A DNA stretch of 64,000 bases from Polyporus tsugae (GCA_024305745.1 JAHRBS010000002.1:930001-994000); one strand, 5' to 3'. Counted from the stretch's first letter, positions 10,738-23,469 are shown. Numbers and translations: made by a program. Notes: generated from the letters alone by a model not told the origin.

Positions 10738-12447
10738 ATGCTCGTAGACCTCCCAGAAGACGTCCTACTTGATGTTATCCGCTACCTCGAAGTTCGGGAC
10801 GTCCTAACCCTCAGGAAGGTTCGTTTGCATGCTCGCACGGCCTATCGCGTGATCGCTGACAACGAGCACTGTTTCGCTGGCAGACATGTCGTACATTGCA
10901 TACGTTTGGCGGAAATGACTACGTATGGCACAAACTTATCGCGGCGTTCCCACTCCCCATCGATGTCCCGTTCAACACCCGTCCGACCGCGCTCCCAGGA
11001 GATGAGCTACAGCGGTGCGCCATCAAGGCCATTCGTCTCGATGCGAACTGGCGGCGGCTCAAGACGCGTGTTCGCGGCATGCGCGCACTGCTAAATGACA
11101 AGAGCGGACAGTACGTGGACCAGATGCAGTTCCTTCCAGGTGGCAAGTGGCTCTGGACCGCCCAGCGCACCCTCAAACGCGAGGCGTCATTCACGCGCAT
11201 GAGCTTGTGGTCCCTGGATGGCGTCGAGAACCCGCGTTGCGTCTGGTCGACGGAGGTCTCCGGGATATACCGCAGCTGCACGGTCGTGCAGAGCGGCGAG
11301 GACGACTTCGCCACGCTGGTGGTAGGGGTATGTGATCAGCGAGAGTGAGTTCTGAAGTGTCTATCAACATGGATATGGCACCGAACAGTACTATTTCGAC
11401 AGGGTCATCGAAATGCATTCTATCTCCCTGCAACACTCTGCTTCCAATCTCCAGTACGGCTTCTACCCTAATTATCCAATCTATCCACCGCCCGCTCCAG
11501 TCAAGTCCAAACAACTCCATGTCGTACCACATCCTCGTGCTCCCCACCTCCGCCCGATCATCCATGAAATCGCTACCTATGGTAGCATGCTGATCGTTAC
11601 CATATTTGCTCTTGATACGGGGGGTGGTGCTGGGTCGCTGCAAATCTTGTTTGTGAATCCGGAAACAGGAGCGACGAAGTGGGTTGACCCTTCGTTCGCA
11701 CAGGTGGGCCGCATGGATTAGGCGTCACGAGCTATAACGCTTACCTCCATTCAGGCCTTCTCATTCCTGTGGGTACGCGTATGGGGTGACTACCTCTTCC
11801 TCGTTGGACAAGTCAGTGAAGACTTCGTCGTTCGGGTATACGCAATGCCGCGACCATTTGTCGGGACTTCGCCCAGCACTCGGGCGCCTCCTGGTAGTCC
11901 CCCAGCAGTGCCCGTACCCGACGATTCAGACGAAGACGATTACACGTACAGCGACCTTGGACCTGTCCTTGCTCAGTTCGCTGGTCCGACACCGATGGCC
12001 GTCCCGAGGCACCATATCCCTCAAGTCTCTCCCGCCACGACGGCGGCCAGCATCTCTGCGATCATGTTTTACCATTCCAGCAACCCCCACAGCGCGCAAT
12101 TGCTCCGTTTCGCATTTGACATCTCCTCTGGAACCGTCACGTTGGATAACATGTCCTCTAAGGACTTCCCAATCGGAGACGAGTCGTCTCCGCAGCTCGC
12201 GCAGGTCGGTGCGCTTGGGTTCCGAGCGGTCTGGCTGGAGCATAACTGGGAGACACAACTGAATCGCGTCATGAAGCTCGCCTACGACCCTGTCACCGGC
12301 ACTGTCAAGGTGGGGATGCTACTTCCCCCGGACCCCGAGCTGCCATTCTCGCCTAATATGTGCCACTCGTTGGCTTTCGATGAAGTTACCGGCAGACTTT
12401 GTCTGGGGATGTACGATGGAAACGTCTATTTGCTAGACTTTGTTTGA
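10738..12447 (+). CDS. F-box domain protein
   Basis: Four exons (10738-10818, 10884-11327, 11389-11703, 11755-12447) give 510 aa. The protein opens directly with an F-box (LVDLPEDVLLDVIRYLEVRD, LTLRKTCRTLH), typical of Agaricomycete F-box families. The rest has no named domain but carries short beta-rich segments (GKWLWTAQR, RMSLWSLDGVE, LRFAFDISSGTVTLDNM, GRLCLGMYDGNVYLLDF) that read like propeller-type blades without WD signatures. A Pro/Asp-rich disordered insert lies near residues 315-345. The ATG is the first in frame and is followed at once by the F-box. Likely role: SCF ubiquitin-ligase adaptor with unknown substrate. It is a separate lineage from the F-box/WD40 gene at 4582. Confidence 0.82.
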
Positions 12448-12977
12448 TATATTCGCTCACGGATAGACATTGGAAACTCCCCGGATATATACCTATCTAT
12501 CGTTGTATTTTTCCAGCTTCTTCGCTACTTACCTGCTACTAGTACTCACACGCACTCACGGTCCACGGATCGCTTAAACGACCTTTGTATCAATGACGCG
12601 TGACTCACGTGCGCGCATTTTCCTATGACCGCATTTGACTCGAACACCGAACGTTAAATCGCCCATGGATCCCAACGCAGGCCTCTTTCCCAACTCGCAT
12701 CTCTCGCATCCTTTCGTGCACCATCTCTCCAACAATCACCGACACTTACAGTAGTAAACATCGTCCAGCATCGAGTCCAAGTTTTTGAGCTTTGTCGATC
12801 TTGCAAGAACACGTGGCCGTGAAAGATTGAGATATTAGATAATCGACTAGATTCTGCGGACAGTTTGTGGCGTAATCCTGGTGCTTAAACTCAAGGACCC
12901 GAGAGACAATACCTCCCTACTCCCCACCTCTTCGCCGCGTCGAGTGTCTGACGACGCAGCCGTCCTTCGCACCCGCC
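12448..12977. promoter_or_regulatory. upstream region of exportin-T gene, no gene seen
   Basis: 530 bp without coding signal. It includes the F-box gene 3' flank and the exportin-T 5' flank, with a pyrimidine-rich stretch near 12910-12940. Confidence 0.4.
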
Positions 12978-15900
12978 ATGGAGCAGGAACTCAACCAATT
13001 CGTGCAGGCCATCCTGATTGCATCCGATCCGTTGCAGAGCTCTCTCCACCAACAGGCCCTCGAGTACCTCTCCGTCCTCCAGCAGAATGCTTCCGCTTGG
13101 CGACTGGCCCTCGCAGTGTTTGTGGAAGATGGTCCGAACGGTGGCAGGAAGCATCCTCCACAAGTCCGGTTCTTCGCTCTGCGTGTACTGGATGAATATT
13201 TGGACAACCGGTGAGCATTATTTCGACCCTCGTCTTGCGGAACGGGGCCTTGACCTCGATCCTACCAAGTTTCGAGCCAATAGACGACGATACCTTCCAG
13301 ACGCTCCGACAATCCCTCCTGAGCTACATTCAGTCCGAGTATCTCTTCGGGTCTGCTGAAGCGGACGCCTCGTGTGAGTGATTCTTCGACTCGTATGCGC
13401 ATCTCGCATGACCTCATCTCTTCCCCACCTCCGACGCAGTCCTGCGCAACAAATTCGCGCACACCCTCACTCTCTTCTTCCTGTGCACTTACGTCGACAA
13501 GTGGCCGTCGTTCTTCACCGACTTCTTCGCCCTAATCCACCCGCCCGAGTCGACCTCGCAAGCGACGTTCAACCCCCACGTCTCCCTCCTCCTTTTCCGC
13601 ATCGTCCTTGAGATCTCGGGTGAAGTCGCGGATCAGCTGATCAAGTCTGCACGCTCGTTCAACGCCGATCGCCATGCACGCGACTCGCGTGTGCGCGACG
13701 CCGTACGCGACCGAGACGCGGCGCGCATCAACGAAGCAGTTCTCACCATCGTCGCAGACGGTGTCGAGCGCATGGGACGACTGCGCAAAGGCGAGCACGC
13801 CGGAACAGCCTCCGAACGAGAGCTGGACACCGCAGTCGAGGTCGTGGACTGGGGCGTGCGCACCTTCGCGTCGTACGTCGGGTGGATCGACATCAACCTC
13901 ACCGTCACCCGCGACACCGTCCCGCTGCTTTTCACGCTCCTCTCGGATAGCTCGCTGCCGATCCGCCTCGCGACCGCGCTCGCGCTCACGCGGATCGTCG
14001 CGAAGGGCCTGAAGGAGCCGGCCGACAAGCTGCAGCTGATCAAGGTGCTGTCGCTCGGGCAGGTGCTCGAGGCGCTTGAGGACCGGACGTGCGCGGAGCA
14101 GAAGAGCCGCGGGGACGATACGGACGAGGGCGAGGAGTCCTATCGGGAGGCGCTCGGTAAGCTGCTCAACATCCTCGGCCTAGAACTGTGCAAGTTGACC
14201 GATGTGAGTGCTGTCGCCCTGCGCCACAAGGCGGCCCTATACTGTTGGATTGCGCTGCTCACTGAAATTGTGATGCAGGAATGCCCCGACGAGGGTGTGC
14301 GCTTGGAAGCGAACCAGCTCCTCAACCAGGTGCTGCCTGTCATGCTGCGGTTCATGGCGGACGAGTACGACGATACGTGCTCGACGGTGTTCCCACTACT
14401 GCAAACGATTCTGCTGAGCGTATGTGCTGCCATTCTGTGCCCTATGATCTGATACTGAACGGTTTGCTACAGTATAAGCGACAACGAAAATCCTCCACAG
14501 AACCACTAGATGCCTCAAAACGATCCTTCCTCTCCTCCCTGCTCTCAGTCGTCCTGGAGAAGCTCAAGTGGGAGGAGGAGGCATATCCAGAAAATATGGA
14601 TGAGGACGACAAGGCTGCGTTCGAGGAGCTGCGCAAGGTGGGCGTGTGCATACCAGCGCTGGGACCGCAATTTGACTCTCGTATGCAGGAACTTAGAACA
14701 TTCATGGACTCAACACTGCTCATAGATCCGGAACTGGTCACGGATTCCATTCGGACGCTAGCCCTAAACACGCTCACGGCATATCGAAACGGCGTCGCTT
14801 TGAAGTGGAACGACGCGGAGCTTGCTGTCTACCTCGTGTACATCTTTGGCGAGATCAACAAATGTGAGTTTTTATCTTCTTCGATTTCAGACTTGCGTTT
14901 ACCTGATCCCATGAAGCCGGCGGCAAGGGGCGAGCAGCATTCTGTCAAGCACCACCCGTGTCGCGAGATAGGGACAAACGAAAAGAGATCATCGACTACT
15001 CGGAATATCCGCTCACTAGCCATGGCGAGATGCTATATGCGCTCGTCCAGTCTGGAATCTCCGCTTTCCCGCACAAGACGGTGGACATGCAGTTTTTCGA
15101 GACTGTCGCGCGCTATGGGGATTTCTTCAAAGTGCGGAAAGAGTGCATCATGCCTACCCTCCAGGCTATGCTCGACGTCAGGTAAGCACATTTTAATGTG
15201 CGAGCAGGATGTGTTCTCACCGTTGCGAACATAGGGGACTGCACAGTCCAGAAACGAGCACCAAGTCACGCGTCTTCTACCTGTTTTACCGGTTCATCCG
15301 AGAAGACAGGAACGAGATCCATCCAGAACTTGCAGTATCCCTTCTTGATGGATTCCGAGACCTCCTCGCGATTCACGTCGAGCTTCCCGAACTCGACGAC
15401 CCACAATCGCAAGATCTACTCATGGAGGCTGTCTCTGCTTCCACGATCTTCGACTCGCAACTGTATCTCTTCGAGGCAGCAGGGACGCTCATCTCGCTGC
15501 TCCATAAGACCCCTGAGCGGGCAGCCGCGCTCCTCCTCACGGTCGTCCGGCCACTACTGGACGATTTGTCCGCTAGCTTGCAGGCGGTGAAGGGGCCGGA
15601 AAGCGTGTTGCCGATCCTGAGGATCCACCATATCATCATGGCGTTGGGCAATGTCGCCAAGGGCTTCCCAGAATACCCGAACCCTGTTCCGGAAGGGTAC
15701 ATTGCGCCGCCATTGGACGTGTTCAGGGAGGTGGGACAAGCTATCCTCGTCTGTCTGGAGGCCATGAACATATTCCGGGTTGTCCGCGACGCGGTGAGCA
15801 CACATGAACTTCTTTTGACGTGACTATCGTATTGAGATGAGGCTGTAGACACGCTTCGCGTTTGCTCGGATTCTTGCCACGACAGGATCCAATGTCGCGC

Positions 15901-16774
15901 AACTCATCCCGACGCTGATGACGAACCTTCTTGCGCACTTCGAACCGACAGAGCTGATCGATTTCATGAACTTCATCGGGCTGTCCATTCACAAGCTTCA
16001 GGAAGACATGCTCGATGTCCTCGACCAACTCATTGGTCCATTGAGCGCGCATATCAATGGTATCCTTGCGCAGCCCGTGAACGGCACCGACGACCAGGTT
16101 ACTCATGTCGACACCAAGCGCGCATACCTTAGCCTCTTAATCAGCATCCTCTCTTCAAAACTTCATACGGTGTTCGTATCCGATCGTAAGTGTCAATATT
16201 CTGCTCTGAAAGTTTACTCGCAACGAGTTGCTGACTGCGCCTCAAAGGCAACAAGAGCCAGTTGGAAGGTTTGCTAGAGAGCATGCTGCGCCTAGCCGAA
16301 GATCCTTCGGACCCTACCAGCGAGAAGGCTGCGTTCCAGTTCCTCGGTCGTTGCGTCGCTGTCTGGTCTGAGCCGCCAAAAGCACCCGGCACACAACAAG
16401 TGGTCCCCGGTTTTGAGCGGTTCGTGTATGAGCGGGTGATCCCCACCGCCTTCGCCGTCCTTTCCCTGCCCCAGTTCAATATCAAGGATGGACAGATCGT
16501 CGTTGTAAGCTCGCTCGAGTTCGTTCCTATTTCGGATCCAAGTCGACTGACGAGCATTTGGCAGGTCCTCCAGGAGATCGCCAACTTCCTCCAGACCGTC
16601 TCAAGGACGCGCGGGCAAGAAGCGTTCGACTTCTTTGTCTCTGTCTTCCTGCCCTCCCAGAACTGGCCGCAGCCTACCGCTCTGGAGTTCGCGACGAAGA
16701 TGCGCGATCTCGACGGGAAGGGGTTCCGAAAATACTTTACCGACATTGTGCGCGCCTCCCGGGCAGGCTCATGA
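12978..16774 (+). CDS. LOS1: exportin-T (tRNA nuclear export karyopherin)
   Basis: Ten exons give about 1086 aa: 12978-13210, 13270-13373, 13440-14203, 14279-14419, 14473-14863, 14917-15181, 15235-15793, 15849-16185, 16248-16504 and 16565-16774. This matches the usual exportin-T length. Family landmarks include the N-terminal importin-beta-like helices (FVQAILIASDPLQSSLHQQA), the Xpo1-like repeat (FLRNKFAHTLTLFFL, DKWPSFFTDFF), ASYVGWIDINL, and FMADEYDDTCSTVFPLLQ. The family exports mature tRNA from the nucleus with Ran-GTP. The 75-bp intron 14204-14278 is stop-free and a multiple of three, so it can also be read through. I treat it as an intron because the inserted stretch breaks a conserved region and its ends are good splice sites. 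Confidence 0.9.
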
Positions 16775-17313
16775 TCCTGCCTCTTCCTCCTCCGCCCGAT
16801 ATCCAACGTATCTTTATGTCATGCGCTGTCTCACGTCCACTTCACGCTACGCAACACGCACCGCTCACTTGCTGTCAACTAGTGCACTACCCGTTGGAAC
16901 TTGTTCCCTCGCCCATCTACCCTCACAATCTTTTGCGACGTCATTGCATTTGCTGCTATTCTCCCCCCCCCCTTCCGCTGCACCCAGTAATCATGTCACT
17001 GTATCCACCACCAAGCCATTGTACCCATGCAAAATTCTTCTCTGATACTGTAATCGCTAGTGATAGTTGCTCGCTAGAAGAAAGGCACGGAACATGCGAA
17101 GTTGTTGGACTTCGACGAGAGTCTTGTCCTGATCTTCTGTGGGCGTCACTCTGTCTTGGACCAGATCTGACGAGATCCCATGGGCGCCAATAACATGCGT
17201 CCTCGACACGGGCGCTTGCTAGTGTTTACCGCAGCGTCAGTTCAGCCACTCGTCCACTGTACTTTGTCTTCCTTCCCCGCTGTGCCTCCCTTTATCCCAC
17301 GAAGGTTGCTGCC
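16775..17313. other. intergenic region, no gene seen
   Basis: 539 bp between exportin-T and cullin-3, with pyrimidine-rich runs including a poly-C tract near 16965. No coding signal. Confidence 0.55.
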
Positions 17314-20300
17314 ATGTCTACGGGTATGTCGTTCTAAGAATACAAGTTTTCAGAATCCAATCCGACACCATGCTTTCAAGTTTCGCGAACAAGAGGAGGC
17401 AAGACTCGAATTGTGAGGCGATCCTCAATGACAGTAAGGTGATCGTGTCTGACAATTTGTAACAGAAACCCGCGCGCAAGGTACGGTGTGTTCTGCAGCC
17501 TTCAGCGTGCTATGTGCTCTCTGACGGGCGAACGTGTGCGTGTGCCCGCCGCGACCGTTACCGTTACCGTAGCATGGACCGGACGTCTCCATGGACGAGA
17601 CCTGGACGAAGCTCTCCCGGAACATCGTTGAGATCCAGAATCACAACGCCGCGAACCTGTCGTTTGAGGAGAACCACCGGTATGCGTACAACATGGTTCT
17701 GTACAAGAACGGCGACAAACTGTACAAAGGCTCCACCCAACTCGTCGCGGATAACCTCGACAAGCTCGCGAAGGAGTACATCACCCCCGCGTTCCCGACG
17801 GGGGTCACTGAGGACCCGATGCAGAAGAGCCAGGAGGGCGAGATGCTGCTCAAGGCCCTGAAAAAGGTCTGGGACGACCATGTGTCGAGCCTGTCGAAGC
17901 TGCGGGACGTGCTGAGGTACATGGTGAGTGAGCCATCTTCCATTTCATGCGAAAGGCGGTGAAGAGACATGCTACATGCGCGTACGTTTGGGCCACAGGA
18001 CCGGGTGTACACCAAGAACGCGGACGTCCCCGAGATATGGGACGCGGGTCTCCTCCTCTTCATCAAGCATATCATTAGGAACCCGATCGAGGGCCATGTC
18101 ATATCCGCCATCCTCACCCTCATCCAAACCGAGCGTGACGGCTATACCATCAATCGCTCGTCCGTCAAGGGATGCGTCGACGTCTTCCTCCAGCTGCAAG
18201 ATCTCTCGACAAGAGAGGCGCTCTCAATATACCGACGCGACATCGAGCCGGCGGTTTTGAAGGAGAGCGAAGTGTTCTATAGGAAAGAGGGGGGTCGCCT
18301 ACTGGAGACGTGCGATGCATCGGAGTACCTGCGACGGGTGAGTGTCGGTATGCGTACGGCCTTGAACAAAGACTCACCATCCGCAGGTGGAGGCACGTTT
18401 CCACGAAGAGGAGTCCCGGACACACCACATTCTTTCAACTCTGACGACACTCCCTCTACGAAGAATCCTCGAGCAGCATCTAGTCTCGGCACATCTATGG
18501 ACGGTGATCAACATGCCGAATTCTGGTCTGGACGCTATGCTCGACTCGGACAGAATAGACGACCTCGCACGTTTATATCGTCTCTTCACTAAGGTCTCTG
18601 CAGGGCTTCCGTGCATGAGGAAATCACTACGAGAAACGATCATTCGGAGAGGAAAGGATATCAACGAGTCCAGCAGCACTGCGGGTGGGGAAGGCCCTGA
18701 TTCTGTGGAGGACGACGGGATGGAGGGTTCTGCGAAGGGCAAGGGCAAGGCGAAAGCACGACCACCAAATGCCGCCTCGCAAACGTTGTCTCTGGCTCTA
18801 AAATGGGTCCAGGACGTGCTCGATCTCAAAGATAAGTTCGACAGAGTCTGGTCGAAGGCGTTGCAGAGTGATCGCGACCTCGAGAGCAGTCTGAACGAGG
18901 TATCCTGACTTATTCCTCGTACTTGAGCCAGTGGCTTACACCCTTTAGGCGTTCGAGACGTTCATCAATCTCAACGAGAAAGCACCGGAATTTATCTCCC
19001 TCTTCATCGACGAGAACCTCAAGAAAGGTCTTAAAGGCGTATGTGCTGCAACTGGCTTTATTCGCCGTCGTTAGCCTGATTGTCGTTGCAGAAATCAGAA
19101 ACAGAGGTCGACATCGTGCTGGATAAGACCATCACAGTCTTCCGCTTCATCACTGACAAGGACGTTTTCGAGCGTTATTACAAGGGTCACCTCGCCAAGC
19201 GTCTACTACTGGGTCGTTCCGTGTCCGACGACGCAGAACGTGGCATGCTTGGGAAGCTCAAGGTGGAGTGCGGATACCAGTTCACCCAGAAGCTCGAGGG
19301 TATGTTCCACGATATGAAGCTCTCCTCAGATACAATGCAGGCATATCGCGATCACCTCGAGAAGAACGCAGTGGTAAGTGCCTATAGTGCAATATATGCG
19401 GCCCTCTCTTCTCTTATCGATGACACGTTAGGCCCACGATATCGATATCTCGGTCATCGTCATGACCTCGACCTTCTGGCCCATGTCACATACTGCCGCG
19501 CCGTGCACATTCCCGGAAGAGCTCATCAAGGCCGCGAAGTCCTTCGAACGCTTCTACCTCTCCCGGCACAGTGGCCGACGCCTCACGTGGCAGCCCTCGC
19601 TTGGAAACGCCGACGTTCGCGTGGCCTTCAGGTCGAGGAAACACGACTTGAACGTGTCGACGTTCGCTCTCGCTATTCTCTTGCTCTTCGAGGACATCTT
19701 GGACGACCAGTTCCTCACCTACGAAGTAAGATCCCACACATTATATTACATACACAGCTATGAATAGCTGACTATCATCGCAGGAAATACGGCTCGCGAC
19801 GTCGATCCAGGAAGTCGAGCTGAAGCGACAGCTACAGTCTCTCGCGTGTGCGAAGTACAAGATCTTAAAGAAGCACCCGGCAGGCCGAGACGTCAACGCG
19901 ACGGATTCGTTCTCCTTCAACGTCGACTTCTCTGCGAATCTGCAGAAGATCAAGATCAGCACCATCGCGTCGCGCGTCGAGAGCACGGAGGAGCGCAAGG
20001 AGACGAAGGACCGCATCGACGAGGAGCGCCGGCATCAGACGGAGGTGCGTCGTAATACCCTCGACTTGTCCCCCCCCTGGGTTCTTGCCGTTGCTGATGC
20101 CGTCGTTGTCGCAGGCGTGCATCGTCCGTATCATGAAGGACAGGAAACACATGACGCACAACGACCTGATCAACGAAGTGACGCGCCAGCTGGCGAGCCG
20201 CTTCCAGCCAAATCCGATGAACATCAAGAAGCGCATAGAGGGTCTTATCGAGGTGCGCTTTGCTGTGCTCTGTCGGCTTTGTCTGTGCGCTGAGGTTCTC

Positions 20301-20425
20301 GTCCTGCGCAGCGCGAGTACCTGGAGCGGTGTGAGGATCGCAAGTCGTATAATTACTTGGTAAGTTCAAAGTCGCGTCTTGCGTCCGTCGTGCTTCGGGT
20401 GCTGATGGAGGCTCTTTAGGCATGA
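17314..20425 (+). CDS. CUL3: cullin-3, scaffold of BTB-CUL3-RBX1 ubiquitin ligases
   Basis: Thirteen exons sum to 792 aa. Exons 1-4 are 17314-17323 (10 nt), 17381-17412, 17466-17480 (15 nt) and 17573-17923. Exons 5-8 are 17999-18337, 18387-18899, 18949-19038 and 19092-19373. Exons 9-13 are 19432-19725, 19784-20044, 20115-20252, 20312-20359 and 20420-20425 (Ala plus stop). The N-terminus reads [19 protein letters not shown], the basic leader typical of fungal CUL3, then MDETWTKL and [19 protein letters not shown]. The cullin homology domain is intact ([17 protein letters not shown]). The neddylation lysine lies in IVRIMKDRK, and the winged-helix end is [18 protein letters not shown] low-complexity Ser/Gly/Lys insert sits in the middle of the protein. 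CUL3 uses BTB adaptors, not the F-box proteins encoded nearby. Confidence 0.93.
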
Positions 20426-20896
20426 GCCCGACGCATGTACCAACGCATCTGTATCATCATTGTATCATTGTTTGTGTTTCTTCCCCACATCCCCCGCTGT
20501 TGTATGATAGGCTCGCCATTGTGAAACACGGGCACCGACGCATGGTGCTTAGTAGATCGCAACCCGTATGAGGGTGCCCCAGTTGCTTACATGTACCACT
20601 AGTAGGGGTGAGGAGACGGGCGGGGATAACTTGAGGAGGATGGTCGCAGTATGTTAGGAAGGCCAACTGGGAACCTCGTTCTACATGGGTATAACTGATG
20701 TCGAACGTGTGGGATGAGGAAGTTAGAAAGCAACGTCGGCCTGACGCAGCGGCGTACGTATACGTTGGGGGTGATGAGATAGAGTATGAAGAGCGGTCGT
20801 AGCTATGGACGAAGTCAAAGAAGAATCCACGAGTTCCTGTATCTAATAACCAATCGCGATGCGAAAAGAGGATACGCGAGGTCCCGACAAGAACCT
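20426..20896. other. intergenic region, no gene seen
   Basis: 471 bp with only short frames. Contains the cullin-3 3' flank. Confidence 0.55.
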
Positions 20897-21334
20897 TCAG
20901 AACACAAGCTCGAGAAACTGGAGGTGATCTTCGTCTGGCTCACTAGTGGCCAGGTCCAAACCTTCGGCGCGCACCGGCACTTTGAACCGCAGGTTCTTGT
21001 GGCCCGGCCGTTTCAGGATACAGGACTGTCCATCGAGCAGGATAAATTTCTCCAGCCCAGGCCGGATGTCCGCCGCAGATATACCGAACGAACGTTCGAG
21101 CGAGTGGATCCGCATCGTGCTGGCGCCAACACCCCCCTCACCAGTGCTCGCTACCCAGACTTCAAACTCTGGCGGCGAGTTGACGGGTTCGCCCGTCTCC
21201 GTGCAGACGAAGTCGAGGCAGTATTCCCGCGAAACGATCGAGCCAGGGAAAAGACGGACGGAGTATGGGCTGTTAGTTATCGGACGACAGAACACGTTCG
21301 GAGCCCCAGGTTTGGGCTTTTGCTGCAGGCCAAC
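20897..21334 (-). CDS. short hypothetical protein, start not resolved
   Basis: An open minus-strand frame of about 130 codons ends at 20897. Its sequence looks like protein rather than noise (SREYCLDFVCTETGEPVNSP, FEVWVASTGEGG, LLDGQSCILKRPGHKNL). No in-frame ATG precedes it. A possible acceptor (CTGCAG) near 21330 suggests an upstream exon that I could not identify. I do not recognise any domain. It could be a small orphan gene or the last exon of a longer one. Confidence 0.35.
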   Translation of the reverse strand, partial: VGLQQKPKPGAPNVFCRPITNSPYSVRLFPGSIVSREYCLDFVCTETGEPVNSPPEFEVWVASTGEGGVGASTMRIHSLERSFGISAADIRPGLEKFILLDGQSCILKRPGHKNLRFKVPVRAEGLDLATSEPDEDHLQFLELVF

Positions 21335-21590
21335 GAGTAGCGAACGCGGGAGTCAGTCGCGCGAGACAATGACATATGTGGGATCTGAGACACAAAGGCA
21401 AGGATGCGTGACCGTGAGTACACACAAGTGACGCGTGGCACGTGCCCAGAGCGTCACGCGTGCGCGTCACGGCTGCGGACGGGGGCTCGCTCAGGCTCAG
21501 GCTCCGAGTGGGACTGGCAAGAGGCTGCGATCGTCTCGTCGTCCCTTCCCACTGCTCTCTTCTCCCACTGCCCTCTTCTCCTCCACAACC

Positions 21591-22844
21591 ATGTACTCCT
21601 CACGCAATGCATATGAATCCACTCCCCCAGAACTCTCCAACAACCCCTTTATCGACCACCCCGCCAATGCCATGACCCGCTACCCCGACATCACAGGCTC
21701 CGACAACCCCGTCAACTCCCCGTACACCTCTTGGATGAACGGTTCATCAACCTCGTCGTTGAACACCAACGTCTCTGGGCCTTACGCAAACCCGAACCCC
21801 ATGTCCCCGCAAGGCTACAGCGGCGCCCCCGGATGCCAGTCTCAGCCACAAGCCACAGGATGGGGCCAAGGTTCCGGCTTCTTGCAGCCACATCAGCAGT
21901 CCTACGGCCAGTACCCTTCCGCTCCGGGGCAGCAGCAGCAGCCGCCCTCGGGGATGCCCTTCCAGCCGACCAGCTCCTTTGGCCAGCAACTCCATGCCCA
22001 TGTGAACAGCGCCTACGGCACACCGCAACAGCAACAACAGCAGCCACAGTTCTCTGGGTACCCACAGTCGCCATCGTACGGCCAGGGATACCAGCAAAGC
22101 TACCCAGGACAGCAACAGCAGTACTTCCCCGAGTTCGACCCCCACGCCCAGGGCCCACAGCCCATGCAGCAGCAGAACTCTGCGCCGACCCCCGGCGCGA
22201 GCGCCGCACCACCGTCCTCTTCCGGGTTCCAGCATCCCAGGGAGTACGTGCAGCACCACAAGGCGGAGCTTGAGACGTGGGACCCATACTCGTGGAAGCA
22301 GGTGAGTAGTTCCGGGCGCTCTCACAATGGAACAATCACTGAGGCTGCATCCATCGGTGCGAATACAGGCGCAGAATTGTTTCGACGACCTAAAACGAGC
22401 ATGGGAGGCACGCAAAGGCGAGCTCGAGCCGCACCTAAGGGCCCTCGGCGGTGCAGGCCTGTTCAATGGCGGAGGCTATGGAGGGATGTATGGCGGCAAC
22501 CCCGCCGCACAGCAGTATTCACAGGTGGAGAATGTCCGTCCGTTTTCCTCCAGCCTCTGGTCTCTCAGTTGGGGATGCTGATGACCGGGTCCCGTCTGAC
22601 AGATGGTCAAGGAAGCCACATTAAACATCGGTATGTTCGCCGAACGCGCACGGAAACGAATAAAGTTGCTTACTTCCCTGGCCCCCAACCCGCAGACTCC
22701 ATCGCGGCGTCCTCGTTCCAGATGCAGGAGGTGTTCGCGGGCTACCGCCAGTCCAGCGACGTCGCGTCTAAGCGGCGAGTACGCGAGGCGATCAACGCCG
22801 CGCTCACCAGCCTCCCGGATTGGCCGCAGCCCCTCATGTTCTGA
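21591..22844 (+). CDS. Gln/Pro-rich hypothetical protein with conserved C-terminus
   Basis: Four exons (21591-22301, 22369-22524, 22603-22630, 22696-22844) give 347 aa. Residues 1-215 are low complexity, rich in Gln, Pro, Ser, Gly and Tyr (QQQQPPSGMP, QQQQQQPQFSGYP). Such prion-like sequence is common in RNA-binding or transcription-related proteins. The C-terminal 110 residues are more ordered: AELETWDPYSWKQAQNCFDD, a Gly/Tyr-rich hinge, then SFQMQEVFAGYRQSSDVASK and INAALTSLPDWPQPLMF at the end. Exon 3 is a 28-nt micro-exon. No named domain was recognised. Confidence 0.72.
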   Translation: MYSSRNAYESTPPELSNNPFIDHPANAMTRYPDITGSDNPVNSPYTSWMNGSSTSSLNTNVSGPYANPNPMSPQGYSGAPGCQSQPQATGWGQGSGFLQPHQQSYGQYPSAPGQQQQPPSGMPFQPTSSFGQQLHAHVNSAYGTPQQQQQQPQFSGYPQSPSYGQGYQQSYPGQQQQYFPEFDPHAQGPQPMQQQNSAPTPGASAAPPSSSGFQHPREYVQHHKAELETWDPYSWKQVSSSGRSHNGTITEAASIGANTGAELFRRPKTSMGGTQRRARAAPKGPRRCRPVQWRRLWRDVWRQPRRTAVFTGGECPSVFLQPLVSQLGMLMTGSRLTDGQGSHIKHRYVRRTRTETNKVAYFPGPQPADSIAASSFQMQEVFAGYRQSSDVASKRRVREAINAALTSLPDWPQPLMF

Positions 22845-23469
22845 GGCCTCCTGCTTATCTGACGGCGTACGATCATTTTCCGGTATCAGTTTATCGTATT
22901 CCCCTTACCTGAATCCCCCTAACCTGGAACGCAACATTCATTCACGATATCTGGGTAAACGTCTAACTTAATATGTATTTCCAGTTGGACATTGTGGATC
23001 TCCTGTATACGTGGCGGTACTCGTGTGCTCTTTAGAATTGCTTGTGTACTGATAACTTGTTGTACGTACTACATAGCCGCCACAAAAATCCCTGTTGTGC
23101 AATGGCTTCCAACAGTCATGATAGAACGCGTGTCGTTACAATCCCGTCCTTCGACCATGAATGCACCGTCATCTTACAGTTGCCCTGCCGATCGTATCCA
23201 CTTTGTTATAGATTACTGCAATTAAGGTTCGTGGATACATCATCCTCTGTGTGAAAGATACAATGAAGAAGTGGTCTACTTGGCAGGTCAGCGATTGATA
23301 GCAATGATAACAACTTAGGTCCAGATTGCTCCGCGAAGAGGAGCTCAGTGTGCACAGCGATGTCGACAGCATGAACGCAAGCGCGAGAGGTTGCGAAGAG
23401 CAGCAAGTCCAATCAGAGTCCAACAGGCCGCAGGGGGTATAGTGACCTTCAACAACGTCGTGCGATCAC
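22845..23469. other. convergent intergenic region, no gene seen
   Basis: 625 bp of lower-GC sequence between the convergent genes ending at 22844 and 23470. Only short frames. Confidence 0.6.

Noticed and set aside
4582..20425. A ubiquitin-ligase gene cluster formed by two F-box genes and CUL3
   Set aside because: F-box proteins work with CUL1, CUL3 with BTB proteins. Unrelated genes lie between them, so the grouping is probably chance.
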